A stretch of DNA of 64,000 bases. It comes from Flammeovirga sp. SJP92 (GTDB lineage: Bacteria > Bacteroidota > Bacteroidia > Cytophagales > Flammeovirgaceae). The stretch is taken from assembly GCF_001583495.1 (NCBI RefSeq), contig NZ_LQAQ01000014.1:87847-151846 (forward strand), given 5' to 3'. Numbering within the stretch: the first letter of the stretch is position 1; the number at the start of each line of letters is the position of its first letter. The position numbers were made by a program, and so were the translations under genes. Under the pieces are notes generated by a model that did not search any database, was not told where the DNA came from, and worked only from the letters and a program-made list of their open reading frames with translations. Shown piece by piece: positions 9,327 to 18,008 of this stretch.

Positions 9327-10346
9327 TTACTTTGAAGAGATTGATGAAAAATTGATCTCTTTTTTTATATCCATAGTTAGCGACTTCATCAAATTTGCAG
9401 GTTTTTCCATATCACAGATCAGCTGTTCACGAGTGTAGCTTTTCGGTTGAAATGTATTTAAAGAAGATTGTTGCTGAAGTTGTTCGTATTGATCTAAGCA
9501 GACTACGCACCTATTGAATACCCCAATGCTATAAAACTCAAGAAAAGTTTCAATACTACTGAAATTGGTCTTCGATGCTTTTTGAAAAACTTTTATAATC
9601 AGTTCATAGTACAACGTTCTCACCTCTTCTACTGAGCTTGATGTAGTTAATAAAGTATCAACATTTTCTTCAAGGTCTTCATACAAATCAAAGATATCAT
9701 TGCTAAACTGAGTCACGCCTCCCAATAAATAAAAGAAATCATCTTCTTCTGGAGTTATCTCACTAAGGTATAATCGAATAAAATAAAGGAATGATTCTCC
9801 ACCTTTTCGAATTGTCAAATCTATTAAATCATCTTTATCCAATACACCTTGAATCAACTGTTGTCTACTATCTTCTTGCACTTGTAATACACGATCTAAA
9901 CTTTCAATATACCCTTTTCGGTTTTTATAAAAGTCAATGCTTTCGCGATGTAAAAAAGTAGATAACTGTTCTGTAGATGTAATGGGTCTTTTCTGAAATG
10001 AAACGATCTTTTTCACTTCTTCAAGAGTAAAATCGTGTACATCAAAAAAATCATCCACCAAGCCCGTTAGACTACTTTGGTAAGTACCATATTTTCTTTC
10101 TACAAAAGACATTTTCTTACCTCTTAAAAGACAAAGTAATTCCCCTAAAATTGAAGGTACAATTAAACCATAATATTTCGTGATCTTATTATAATCTGTT
10201 TCAGTTAATGTTTGATCTGCATTTTTAAAAAATGGTCTAATTTGGGGAATGAAATGTTTTTTTATAAACAACTTCTGATGTAAAACAGCCTTTCCAACAA
10301 AAACTATTTTCCAAAGAATTTTAATATTCTTAATCAACAAATTCAT
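9327..10346 (-). CDS. Class I isoprenoid-synthase-like protein
   Basis: 339-residue, mostly alpha-helical protein without a signal peptide. Two motifs in the correct order and spacing suggest the class I terpene/isoprenoid synthase fold: an aspartate-rich LVDDFFD at about residues 97-102 and QFSNDIFDLYED at about 213-224, resembling the second metal-binding motif (NDxxDxxxD). About 114 residues separate the two, as in this fold. The protein therefore probably binds a prenyl diphosphate through magnesium. Product and chain length cannot be told. It has no carotenoid or hopanoid neighbours and is followed by the MscS gene upstream on the same strand with 48 bases between. The family is inferred from motifs only. 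Confidence 0.6.
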   Translation of the reverse strand: MNLLIKNIKILWKIVFVGKAVLHQKLFIKKHFIPQIRPFFKNADQTLTETDYNKITKYYGLIVPSILGELLCLLRGKKMSFVERKYGTYQSSLTGLVDDFFDVHDFTLEEVKKIVSFQKRPITSTEQLSTFLHRESIDFYKNRKGYIESLDRVLQVQEDSRQQLIQGVLDKDDLIDLTIRKGGESFLYFIRLYLSEITPEEDDFFYLLGGVTQFSNDIFDLYEDLEENVDTLLTTSSSVEEVRTLYYELIIKVFQKASKTNFSSIETFLEFYSIGVFNRCVVCLDQYEQLQQQSSLNTFQPKSYTREQLICDMEKPANLMKSLTMDIKKEINFSSISSK

Positions 10347-10394
10347 ACGACGAAATTGACAAAAGTTTTTGAATTCATCAATATCAAATTCTTA

Positions 10395-12176
10395 TTAACT
10401 TTTTTCATCCTCCCCATCCTGATTTTTCTGCTCATGATCATCTACTCCTCGAGACAGTGGATTTTCATCTTTCATTAATTTAAAGTCGGGTATTGTAGTC
10501 TCGTTATCTTCCCTATTTGCTCTGTAATGTGGTGACATTATTTCCACATTTTCTCTTGCAAAAATATCTTGAATATTTTGATGTAACCTTGAATAGATTC
10601 TTGGTATTTTTTGAGGTAATTTTGTATGTGCGTTTAATTGATAACTCACGTAATAATCATCCAATGAGGTTTGTAAGACAAAAGGAATTTCTCCTGCAAT
10701 CAGGCCTTCTGTCATCTCCGCAGCTTCCTTCAACATTTCATGAACTTTTCTCCATGGAACATCATAACCAATGGTAACTGTAGTATGAATAATTAGTTTG
10801 TATCGGTTGATGGGTTGAGAATAATTGATGGTATTGGATTCTGATATTTTACTATTGGGAATGGTTATAATTTCATTTTTTGAAGACTTCAGCCGTGTTA
10901 CGAATAATGACCTTTCCACTACTTCACCCATCACATCATTAATTTTTATCCAATCCCCTATCTTGAACCTTCTCATGTAAGTAATCACAATACCACTGAT
11001 TGCATTAGTGATTACAGAAGTAGAACCTATAGAAAGTAATACACCAACAAATACTGAAATACCTCTAAACTCCTGTGATTCTGCACCTGGCAATAGTGGA
11101 AAAATCATGATCACCATAAAAGTATAAAGTACAAACTTGATAATCTTCATCGTTGGTGGCACCCAATCAGGGTAAAAACCGTTGATCCTTAACCTACCTT
11201 CTGCAATTGCTTTCGCAAATGTTTTTATGATTCTAATTGTAAAATGGAATACTAAAATGATGACCGCAATTTTTAGCAAACTTGGTGTATAAGCAATTAT
11301 TGCATATATAATCTCAACAAAAGGGTCTATAATGTAACCAAAAACTTCATCAGAAAAATCTCTGAAGGGTGGAGAAAAACGACCTACTATGGGTAAATAA
11401 AGAGAGACCAAAATAATAATTAAAGCAAGTCTAATTCCTACTAATAAATACTTCGCTATTAATATTTGATTTTCCTCTGTTAGAATCCTTACATTTTTAA
11501 CTGTCTTACTTCTGAACCATCCTTTCTCATCCCGAATTACTTTTATCATTGTCACTCTAAATCCTCTATTAATGAGAACTATCAAAATTAATAAGATCAT
11601 CAGTCCAATTAAGGCAATGATTCCAGAAACTTGTCCTTGATAGTTGATCTTTTCTCTTAATGCATCATTAATCTGTTCCTGCCTAAACTTTGCTAAGTTC
11701 AATATTGACATTTCTGTTAATGATGCATCAATAGAATCCACAGTGTGCAAAACAGTTTCCTGATAAACTAACTGATAATTTGAATCAAAGACTTGTAATT
11801 CTACCGAATCGATAAGATAAAGCGTATTTTCAGCTATTTCTGTAATGGAATCAGAAAGCGACGATGCTCTTTCCAATGCAGATAATTTATTTCTTCGATG
11901 GACAAAAAACAACGTATCCTCAAAAGGAATCACTGGCTTCCCTTTCGCAAAAAACTTTACCTGTTTCTTTGAACTTTTATCTGATAATGAATCAAGTTTT
12001 GCTAACTGCCTACGGAGAAAATCTCTATAAATTGAATCTGCTATAATAAGACTTTGGATCTCTTTATACATTTGCAACTTTTCTTGGGACAGAGTTTCAT
12101 TTTTGTTTTGGGCGCTGATTATTGGAACAAGGAATATAAAAGAGAATACGAATAGAACGAACTTTTTAAAATTCAT
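10395..12176 (-). CDS. MscS-type mechanosensitive ion channel, large form
   Basis: 593-residue inner-membrane channel. A signal peptide (residues 1-22, ending IISAQ) is followed by a periplasmic, partly coiled-coil domain to about 175. Several transmembrane helices follow (about 180-203, 243-265, 288-312, 345-365 and the pore helix near 372-400). The MscS beta-domain starts with RRFKIGDWIKINDVMGEVVE and has ITIPNSKISESNTINYS. The C-terminus (from about 560) is acidic and disordered. This resembles the larger MscK/YnaI-like homologues rather than the minimal channel at 60058-60897. Its role is osmotic safety-valve opening. No partner gene is evident. Confidence 0.9.
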   Translation of the reverse strand: MNFKKFVLFVFSFIFLVPIISAQNKNETLSQEKLQMYKEIQSLIIADSIYRDFLRRQLAKLDSLSDKSSKKQVKFFAKGKPVIPFEDTLFFVHRRNKLSALERASSLSDSITEIAENTLYLIDSVELQVFDSNYQLVYQETVLHTVDSIDASLTEMSILNLAKFRQEQINDALREKINYQGQVSGIIALIGLMILLILIVLINRGFRVTMIKVIRDEKGWFRSKTVKNVRILTEENQILIAKYLLVGIRLALIIILVSLYLPIVGRFSPPFRDFSDEVFGYIIDPFVEIIYAIIAYTPSLLKIAVIILVFHFTIRIIKTFAKAIAEGRLRINGFYPDWVPPTMKIIKFVLYTFMVIMIFPLLPGAESQEFRGISVFVGVLLSIGSTSVITNAISGIVITYMRRFKIGDWIKINDVMGEVVERSLFVTRLKSSKNEIITIPNSKISESNTINYSQPINRYKLIIHTTVTIGYDVPWRKVHEMLKEAAEMTEGLIAGEIPFVLQTSLDDYYVSYQLNAHTKLPQKIPRIYSRLHQNIQDIFARENVEIMSPHYRANREDNETTIPDFKLMKDENPLSRGVDDHEQKNQDGEDEKS

Positions 12177-12242
12177 TTCATGATTGTTTTTGGGTATAAA
12201 TGCAATGAGATTACAATAAGTTAGTAAATTCTTTGGGCAAAA

Positions 12243-12279
12243 GAAAAAAGGTCTAACAACCTCAGTTGCTAGACCTTTT
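12243..12279 (-). terminator. Terminator of the RRM gene
   Basis: A 15-bp stem with one mismatch, AAAAGGTCTAACAAC against GTTGCTAGACCTTTT, loop CTCA. On the minus strand it is followed by a T-rich run. It lies 27 bases past the RRM stop. Confidence 0.87.
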
Positions 12280-12305
12280 GATATAATTACTTAGATGTTA
12301 TGGAA

Positions 12306-12644
12306 TTAGTATCTTCCACCACCTCTATTGTAACCACCTCCGCCGTAACCGCCACCGCGGTTACCGCCACCATATCCACCACCACGGTTTCCACCGTTGT
12401 TTTCACGTGGACGAGCTTGTTTTACTACAATAGTACGGCCATCTAATTCTGACTCATTCAATTGCTCGATAGCAGTAGTTGCTTCCTCATCGTTTGGCAT
12501 CTCAACGAAACCAAAACCTTTAGAACGCTCCGTTTCACGATCATAAACTACTTTAGCAGAGGATACTTCCCCGAAGTTTTCAAATAATACTCTTAATGCT
12601 TCTTCTTGAGTATTATAATTTAATTTTGCTACAAAGATATTCAT
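12306..12644 (-). CDS. RNA-recognition-motif protein with Gly/Arg-rich tail
   Basis: Single-RRM RNA-binding protein of the small glycine-rich type common in cyanobacteria and Bacteroidota. From the ATG at 12644 it reads MNIFVAKLNYNTQEEALRVL, with RNP2 as IFVAKL and RNP1 as KGFGFVEM. The C-terminus is a glycine/arginine tail with NRGGGYGGG repeats ending GGGRY. The upstream ATG at 12716 would add a non-homologous stretch and is rejected. The 112-residue length is normal. Such proteins are often cold- or growth-regulated RNA chaperones. Here the gene has a long upstream region and its own terminator, so it is monocistronic. Confidence 0.93.
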   Translation of the reverse strand: MNIFVAKLNYNTQEEALRVLFENFGEVSSAKVVYDRETERSKGFGFVEMPNDEEATTAIEQLNESELDGRTIVVKQARPRENNGGNRGGGYGGGNRGGGYGGGGYNRGGGRY

Positions 12645-13018
12645 CTTCAACAAATAAAAATGGTAATAAAAAAAACAAATATTGAGATGAAATATCAAAT
12701 GTGAAAAACGATCCAAAACTGGAAACTACCGTATTTTAAATAGTTATAAATAAGAAACTCAACTCATATACATGCAAGGTAGCCAAAAATATTAGAAGTA
12801 TGCATTAAAATATTAAAAAATCTATATTAATTTATTATTTAGAATCAATTTATCTTAATATTCAGATTTTCAACACTTTACAAAAACGCTATTCTTGTAT
12901 TATCAAAATAATAATATTTTACCTGTAAATAATACACTAAAATCTTATTTCTTAAACAAATCATAATAGAAAATAAATATTCATATATTCGCACATTATA
13001 CACCTAAACTTTTTGATT
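12645..13018. other. Divergent intergenic region between the RRM and thioesterase genes
   Basis: 374 very AT-rich bases that must carry both promoters and, on the minus strand, the RRM leader. I see no clear TAnnTTTG element for either direction. The nearest for the thioesterase is TATATTCG near 12985, one base off the -7 consensus. No ORF or hairpin of note. Confidence 0.4.
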
Positions 13019-13420
13019 ATGTTGGACGAGAAAACTCCCAAAGGGGAATTATTACTACGTACCCTAGCTATGCCTGCTGATACCAATGCAAACGGAGATA
13101 TTTTTGGTGGTTGGATTATGTCACAAATGGATATTGCCGGTGGAATTTTAGCAAAAGAAACAGCATTGGGAAGAACTGTTACTGTTGCTGTCGATGGCAT
13201 GACTTTCCATAAGCCAGTAAGTGTAGGAGATGCTGTTTGTGTTTATGGAGAAGTTATTAAAACGGGCAGAACTTCTCTTAAAATCCATCTGGAAGTATGG
13301 GCAAAGCCGTTATTAAAAGGACACACTGACCTCCATAACTATTTGGTTACTGAAGGTACTTTTGTGTATGTTTCTATTGATGATGATAAAAAACCAAAAC
13401 CTATTCCAACTACTGTATAG
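13019..13420 (+). CDS. Acyl-CoA thioesterase, YciA-like hotdog protein
   Basis: Hydrolyses acyl-CoA to free acid and CoA in the cytoplasm. The ATG at 13019 gives MLDEKTPKGELLLRTLAMPA; the TTG two codons earlier is not needed. Hotdog-fold features are ADTNANGDIFGGWIMSQMD (with the catalytic Asn/Asp of the GGWIMSQMD helix) and VAVDGMTFHKPVSVGD. The 133-residue length matches YciA, which is a broad-range, CoA-sensitive thioesterase. It sits alone between convergent and divergent genes. YciA-like assignment is by motif; its substrate range here is not known. Confidence 0.9.
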   Translation: MLDEKTPKGELLLRTLAMPADTNANGDIFGGWIMSQMDIAGGILAKETALGRTVTVAVDGMTFHKPVSVGDAVCVYGEVIKTGRTSLKIHLEVWAKPLLKGHTDLHNYLVTEGTFVYVSIDDDKKPKPIPTTV

Positions 13421-13440
13421 AACTTTCTACTAAAAATGAT

Positions 13441-13475
13441 AAAAGGCTACTTCCTCAGTGAAAAAGTAGCCTTTT
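13441..13475. terminator. Bidirectional terminator between yciA-like gene and argS
   Basis: A 12-bp perfect stem, AAAAGGCTACTT with AAGTAGCCTTTT, 11-base loop. It stands between two convergent genes, 20 bases past the thioesterase stop and 22 from the argS stop. Confidence 0.88.
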
Positions 13476-13496
13476 AACTATTTGAATATCTATTTC

Positions 13497-15413
13497 TTAC
13501 ATTCTTGACGGCGATTGAACACCAATCAAGCTTAATGCAATTCTAATAGCATCAGAAGATTGTTTTGACAACGCAATTCTAAATGCTTTCTTCTTAGTAT
13601 CCTCTTCGTTGAAAATTGGTGACTCAGAGTATACTTTAGAGTATTGTTTTGCCACATCAAAAGCATAATTTGCAATGATTGATGGAGCATAAGCATCTGC
13701 TGATTCAACAATTTTATCATTTAGTTTTGATAATAATGCAACTAAATCGGCTTCTGCTTCAGAGATTTCAGTTAACCCTTTGTATGATTCAGCTGAGTAA
13801 TCAATACCATCTTTATCCGCTCTTCTTAATAAAGCTTGAATCTTAGCGTGATTGTATTGAATATACACACCAGTATCCCCCTGGAAATCAATTGATTCCT
13901 TTGGATTGAAAAGCATCGTTTTCTTAGGATCTACTTTCAATAAGTAATATTTCAATGCACCTAATGCCAGTTGCTTGAATAAAACTTTTGCTTCTTCAGG
14001 TGTGAAGCCGTCAATTTTACCAGACTCTTCTGTTCTTTCTTGAGCGGTATCAATCATTTCCTGAATCAAATCATCAGCATCAACAACAGTTCCTTCACGT
14101 GATTTCATTTTACCTTCAGGTAATTCAACCATACCATAAGATAAATGATAAATTCCATCAGCATAAGAACGGCCCATTTTTTTCATGATCGCTTGAAGTA
14201 CTTTAAAGTGGTAATCCTGCTCGTTACCCACAACATAAACAGATTTGTTCATGCCAAAGTCTTTGTATTTCAAATCAGCAGTACCCATGTCCTGCGTCAT
14301 ATAAACTGCAGTACCATCTCCTCTTAGTACAAGTTTCTCATCCAGTTTTTCTGCTTTTAGATCGATCCAAACTGACCCGTTCTCCTTTTTGAAGAAAACT
14401 CCTTTATCTAAACCTTCTTGAACGATATCTTTACCTAGAAGATAAGTTTGAGATTCATAATATACATTATCGAACTCAACTCCCATCATTTCATAAGACT
14501 GAGCAAAACCTGCATATACCCAATCATTCATTTTCTTCCAAAGGGCCACAGTTTCTTCATCTCCTGCTTCCCACTTTCTAAGCATTTCTTGAGCCTCTAA
14601 TAAAAGAGGTGCATTTTTCTCTGCATACTCAAATAAAGCCTTGATATCTTTAATCTGAACTTTTTCTTCATCCGTCAAAGGAATTTTATTTTTCTTGGAA
14701 GCACCTTTTGCCTCTATCGACTTTTTCAATGCTTTCAAGTCTTCAATACCTTCCAAAGATGGATAGTCCGATTTCTTTTCTTCAATTAATTGAGCAATCT
14801 CTGATTTGTATGCCTTATCAAAAGCTACATAATAATTACCCACTAATTTATCACCTTTCAATGTTTCACTTGGCTCCTCACCTTTCCCGAACTTTGTGTA
14901 AGCCAACATTGATTTACAAATATGAATACCTCTGTCATTAACAAGGTTTACCTTTTGTACATCATAGCCCGCCGCATCTAAAATTAAAGAAACAGAGTGA
15001 CCTAAAAAGTTATTTCTTAAGTGACCCAGGTGAAGAGGTTTGTTGGTATTTGGAGAAGAATACTCTACCATCACTTTTTCACCGTTACTTGGTAAATGAC
15101 CGTAGTTTTTATCCTCAGCAATCTCTGCTAAAGTATTTACCCAAATACCTTTACTGATTACCAAGTTTAAGAATCCTTTTACAATATTATAATCGGCAAC
15201 TGCCTCCGTGTTCTCTTTCAAGTACCTTCCGATTTCCTCACCGATTTCCACTGGGTTTTTACCCAATTGTTTTGTCAATGAAAAAGTCACGAAAGTCAAA
15301 GAACCTTCAAACTCTTTTTTTGTAGGTTGTAATACAATTCTGGAAGTAGGTAATTCTACATCATAAATTGCCTTTACTGCTTCGGCAATACCATTTATAA
15401 TTTGTTGCTCCAT
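13497..15413 (-). CDS. argS: Arginyl-tRNA synthetase
   Basis: Class Ia aminoacyl-tRNA synthetase charging tRNA-Arg. The 638-residue protein starts MEQQIINGIAEAVKAIYDVE with the N-terminal Arg-tRNA add-on domain. The HIGH motif is present as HLGHLRNN after EYSSPNTNKPL (about residue 120). The KMSKS-like loop is GKMKSREGTVVDADDL, as expected for ArgRS. The DALR anticodon-binding domain ends with SLIGVQSPSRM, the standard ArgRS C-terminus. The length is at the upper normal range, with an insert rich in Lys near residues 230-260. It has its own promoter and terminator. Confidence 0.97.
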   Translation of the reverse strand: MEQQIINGIAEAVKAIYDVELPTSRIVLQPTKKEFEGSLTFVTFSLTKQLGKNPVEIGEEIGRYLKENTEAVADYNIVKGFLNLVISKGIWVNTLAEIAEDKNYGHLPSNGEKVMVEYSSPNTNKPLHLGHLRNNFLGHSVSLILDAAGYDVQKVNLVNDRGIHICKSMLAYTKFGKGEEPSETLKGDKLVGNYYVAFDKAYKSEIAQLIEEKKSDYPSLEGIEDLKALKKSIEAKGASKKNKIPLTDEEKVQIKDIKALFEYAEKNAPLLLEAQEMLRKWEAGDEETVALWKKMNDWVYAGFAQSYEMMGVEFDNVYYESQTYLLGKDIVQEGLDKGVFFKKENGSVWIDLKAEKLDEKLVLRGDGTAVYMTQDMGTADLKYKDFGMNKSVYVVGNEQDYHFKVLQAIMKKMGRSYADGIYHLSYGMVELPEGKMKSREGTVVDADDLIQEMIDTAQERTEESGKIDGFTPEEAKVLFKQLALGALKYYLLKVDPKKTMLFNPKESIDFQGDTGVYIQYNHAKIQALLRRADKDGIDYSAESYKGLTEISEAEADLVALLSKLNDKIVESADAYAPSIIANYAFDVAKQYSKVYSESPIFNEEDTKKKAFRIALSKQSSDAIRIALSLIGVQSPSRM

Positions 15414-15457
15414 TTTCTAATTAAGATTTTTCTTGCTTCTAAAAGCAAATTGATCTG

Positions 15458-15486
15458 CAAAATTACTCCTTTGTCATAAAAGTCAA
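15458..15486 (-). promoter_or_regulatory. argS promoter (Bacteroidota sigma-70 type)
   Basis: On the minus strand the sequence reads TTG, 18 bases, TAATTTTG. This fits the Bacteroidota consensus TTG-N19-TAnnTTTG. The -7 element ends about 45 bases before the argS ATG. Confidence 0.6.
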
Positions 15487-15884
15487 AAGATACATCCTTA
15501 ATAGTTGTATTTTTTTACATTTTGGCCACTGTTTTGTATATTACTATTCTGATTATTCAATTTCCAGATATCACTTAGTGTATAATAAAAGAAGTACTAC
15601 TGACTCCAGCGATTATCATTAAAAGAAATTTATAAAGTAATACTCTCTTCAAAAGAAAAAGAGGTTCGAGTGTAAAAAATAAATAACTACGAAAAAATAA
15701 AAATGGATTTTTTATACAATCATCAGTTTTGATGAGCGAAATGATTACTGTTTTAAAACTTTCCGTTGAAATTCATATGAGCTCGTTAAGAGTTATTAGA
15801 AATGAATAATGCATCTTCTCTCTTTTAATATACAACAACACTTAATTATTAGAATATAATTAATAAAAGATATTCTTTGATTAT

Positions 15885-15892
15885 TATCTTTG
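15885..15892 (+). promoter_or_regulatory. Possible -7 element directly before the GT2 start codon
   Basis: TATCTTTG matches TAnnTTTG and ends only 5 bases before the ATG at 15898, which would give a nearly leaderless message. No TTG is seen at -33. Weak call. Confidence 0.3.
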
Positions 15893-15897
15893 CATTT

Positions 15898-16692
15898 ATG
15901 GTTAAAATTAGCGTCGTCACTATTTCATTCAATTGTGAAAATGAAATCGAAGACACTTTAAAGAGTGTCATTCATCAGGATTATCCAAATATAGAATACG
16001 TAGTTGTAGATGGAGGATCAGATGATAAGACCCCTGCAATCATTGAAAAATACAAAAAAGACATTGATGTATATGTATCTGAAAAAGATAAAGGCATATA
16101 TGATGCAATGAACAAAGGCGTAAAATTATCTTCCGGAGACTGGGTTATTTTTATGAATGCTGGTGATGTATTTTATGAAAATACCACAATTTCTAAAATG
16201 TTTGCCCAAGTACAACCAGCGGCTCAATTATTATACGGAGATCATGAAGTAGTTTACGAACATTTAACCAAAGTAAAAACTGCAGGAAGTCCCAACCAGT
16301 TATGGAAAGGAATGATCTGCAGTCATCAAGCTTTATTTGTTAAAAGGGAACTGTTAGTTCAATTCCCTTTTGAATGGGAAAAATGGAAAGTATCAGCCGA
16401 CTTTCACTTTATTTTCAACAGATGGTATGAGGGTGCCCCTTTTCAGCATGTTAATGTTTTTGTAACAAAATTTGCAGCTGGTGGATTGTCTGATGTAGGC
16501 TCGATTGATTCAAAATTGGAGACATGGAAAATCGTTAAAGAAAGAATGGACTCACCAGCAGTGGATGAATACTATAATTCTTTAATTAAATATGAAAAAT
16601 ATGTCAATCTCTTGAGGAAGTCCATGCCAAATGCCGCCTTTGAAAAATTGATGAAATTAAAAAATAAGGTGAAAGGAGCTGACATTAAATAG
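15898..16692 (+). CDS. Family 2 glycosyltransferase
   Basis: GT2 enzyme, 264 residues from the ATG at 15898 (MVKISVVTISFNCENEIEDT). The frame extends 21 bases upstream to a TTG but this only adds a hydrophobic stretch. Motifs are VVVDGGSDDKTPAIIEKY, DKGIYDAMNKGVKLSSGD and FMNAGDVFY, where the Asp of NAGD takes the metal site. It belongs to the same small GT2 subgroup as the protein at 115-876. It overlaps no polysaccharide cluster; the next gene is an rRNA methyltransferase six bases after its stop. Donor and acceptor are unknown. Confidence 0.87.
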   Translation: MVKISVVTISFNCENEIEDTLKSVIHQDYPNIEYVVVDGGSDDKTPAIIEKYKKDIDVYVSEKDKGIYDAMNKGVKLSSGDWVIFMNAGDVFYENTTISKMFAQVQPAAQLLYGDHEVVYEHLTKVKTAGSPNQLWKGMICSHQALFVKRELLVQFPFEWEKWKVSADFHFIFNRWYEGAPFQHVNVFVTKFAAGGLSDVGSIDSKLETWKIVKERMDSPAVDEYYNSLIKYEKYVNLLRKSMPNAAFEKLMKLKNKVKGADIK

Positions 16693-16698
16693 AAGAAA

Positions 16699-17883
16699 TT
16701 GGAAAAAATATACATCAAAAAAAATAAACTCAAGGCTCTTGAAAATAGACATCCTTGGGTTTACTCTGGTGCTGTAGCAAAAATGCCAGAAGGACTCAAT
16801 GATGGTGATATTGTTGAGATTGTACATAGTAACGACAAACGTTTAGGCTATGGGTTTTATGCTCCTGGTAATCAAATTGTTTGTAGAATATTTGAATATA
16901 CTAGAAAAGAAATAGACCCTACTTCTCAAGAGTACTGGTCCGATAAAATTGCTAAAGCTTATGCGTTGAGAAAAGCTCATGTAATTACTGATGAAACCAA
17001 TTGTTATCGATTAATTCATGGTGAAGGTGACTTTTTCCCTGGATTAATTGCTGATGTATATGACGACCTTATTTCACTTCAGATTCTGATCAAAGGGGTT
17101 GACCGCATCGCTCCAATGATCATCAAAGCATTCCAGGCATTAGGTTTTGAAAGAATTTACAATAAGAGTAAAGAAATTTCAAAACGTCTTGAAAATGTTG
17201 AAACACCAAAAGGATGGCTTACTGAAAAGCAAGGTTCTCCAAAAGTAGAGGTGCTGGAAAATGGGGTAAAGTTTTGGGTGGATGTTGAAACAGGTCAGAA
17301 AACTGGTTTCTTCTTAGATCAAAGAGATGCAAGAGCATTGGTTGGCCAATATTCTAAAGGAGCAAAAGTGCTCAATACATTCAGTTATAGTGGTGGTTTC
17401 AGTATGTACGCTCTTAAGGCCGGTGCCACTTTGGTCCATTCTGTAGACGCTTCTCAAGGTGCTATTGATCTTTGTGATGAAAATGCCGTTTTGAATGGTT
17501 TCGATAATGGAGAACACCAAGGGTTCTGTGCTGATGTTTTCGAACATCTGACTAAAATGGAAAGAGACGACTATGATGTAGTGATTCTTGATCCACCTGC
17601 CTTTGCAAAATCGGCTAAAGCAGTTACTGCCGCTGCAAGAGGTTACAAACAACTCAATTTAAAAGCTTTAAGAAAAATAAAGCCGGGTGGAATTATCTTC
17701 ACGTTCTCTTGTTCTCAGAAAATTGACAAAGAACTTTTCAGAAAGATTGTATTCCAAGCGGCGGCTGAAGCTCACAGAAACGTGAGAATTTTACATCAAA
17801 CTACACAACCAAACTGCCACCCTATCAATATTTTCTACCCAGAAAACGAATATTTAAAAGGATTGGTACTTTATGTAGAATAA
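16699..17883 (+). CDS. RlmI-like class I SAM-dependent rRNA large-subunit methyltransferase
   Basis: Cytoplasmic methyltransferase of the RlmI/YccW family (5-methylcytosine in 23S rRNA in the founding member). The start is a TTG at 16699, giving (M)EKIYIKKNKLKALENRHPWV; the first ATG would remove the N-terminal PUA domain, so TTG is preferred. The PUA domain (about residues 1-75) is followed by GHGEGDFFPGLIAD-like strands. The SAM-binding loop is LNTFSYSGGFSMYALKAGA (about 225-245), then ILDPPAFAKS (catalytic loop), and TFSCSQ holding the conserved Cys. The length of 394 is standard. It is six bases downstream of the GT2 gene and is probably cotranscribed with it. The target nucleotide is inferred. 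Confidence 0.88.
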   Translation: MEKIYIKKNKLKALENRHPWVYSGAVAKMPEGLNDGDIVEIVHSNDKRLGYGFYAPGNQIVCRIFEYTRKEIDPTSQEYWSDKIAKAYALRKAHVITDETNCYRLIHGEGDFFPGLIADVYDDLISLQILIKGVDRIAPMIIKAFQALGFERIYNKSKEISKRLENVETPKGWLTEKQGSPKVEVLENGVKFWVDVETGQKTGFFLDQRDARALVGQYSKGAKVLNTFSYSGGFSMYALKAGATLVHSVDASQGAIDLCDENAVLNGFDNGEHQGFCADVFEHLTKMERDDYDVVILDPPAFAKSAKAVTAAARGYKQLNLKALRKIKPGGIIFTFSCSQKIDKELFRKIVFQAAAEAHRNVRILHQTTQPNCHPINIFYPENEYLKGLVLYVE

Positions 17884-17909
17884 ATCTGTATTAAGTCTTC
17901 GTTTAAATT

Positions 17910-17948
17910 AAATGCCATATCAAGAATACTTACAAACCTATGGCATTT
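17910..17948 (+). terminator. Possible terminator after the rRNA methyltransferase
   Basis: A 10-bp perfect stem, AAATGCCATA with TATGGCATTT, 19-base loop. No U-run follows beyond the stem, so it is weaker than the other terminators in the window. Confidence 0.5.
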
Positions 17949-18008
17949 CATTTGTGAAAAAGAAAACAATTTTCCAATTTAAAACTACAGTACTATCATT
18001 GGAAATAA

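Larger units (their letters stand above)
15414..15897. other. Intergenic region between argS and the second GT2 gene
   Basis: 484 AT-rich bases separating two divergent genes. It contains the argS promoter on the minus strand (15458-15486) and a possible -7 element just before the glycosyltransferase start (15885-15892). In the middle I see no ORF of length, no hairpin with a T-tract, and no tRNA-like fold. Confidence 0.45.

Noticed and set aside
12720..13018. Possible riboswitch or thermosensor before the RRM gene
   Set aside because: Long AT-rich leader, but no conserved structure or motif that I can name.
14145..14327. Antisense frames within argS, pgi, nirB and cysN
   Set aside because: These are shadows of strongly coding genes in the other strand with low complexity translations.
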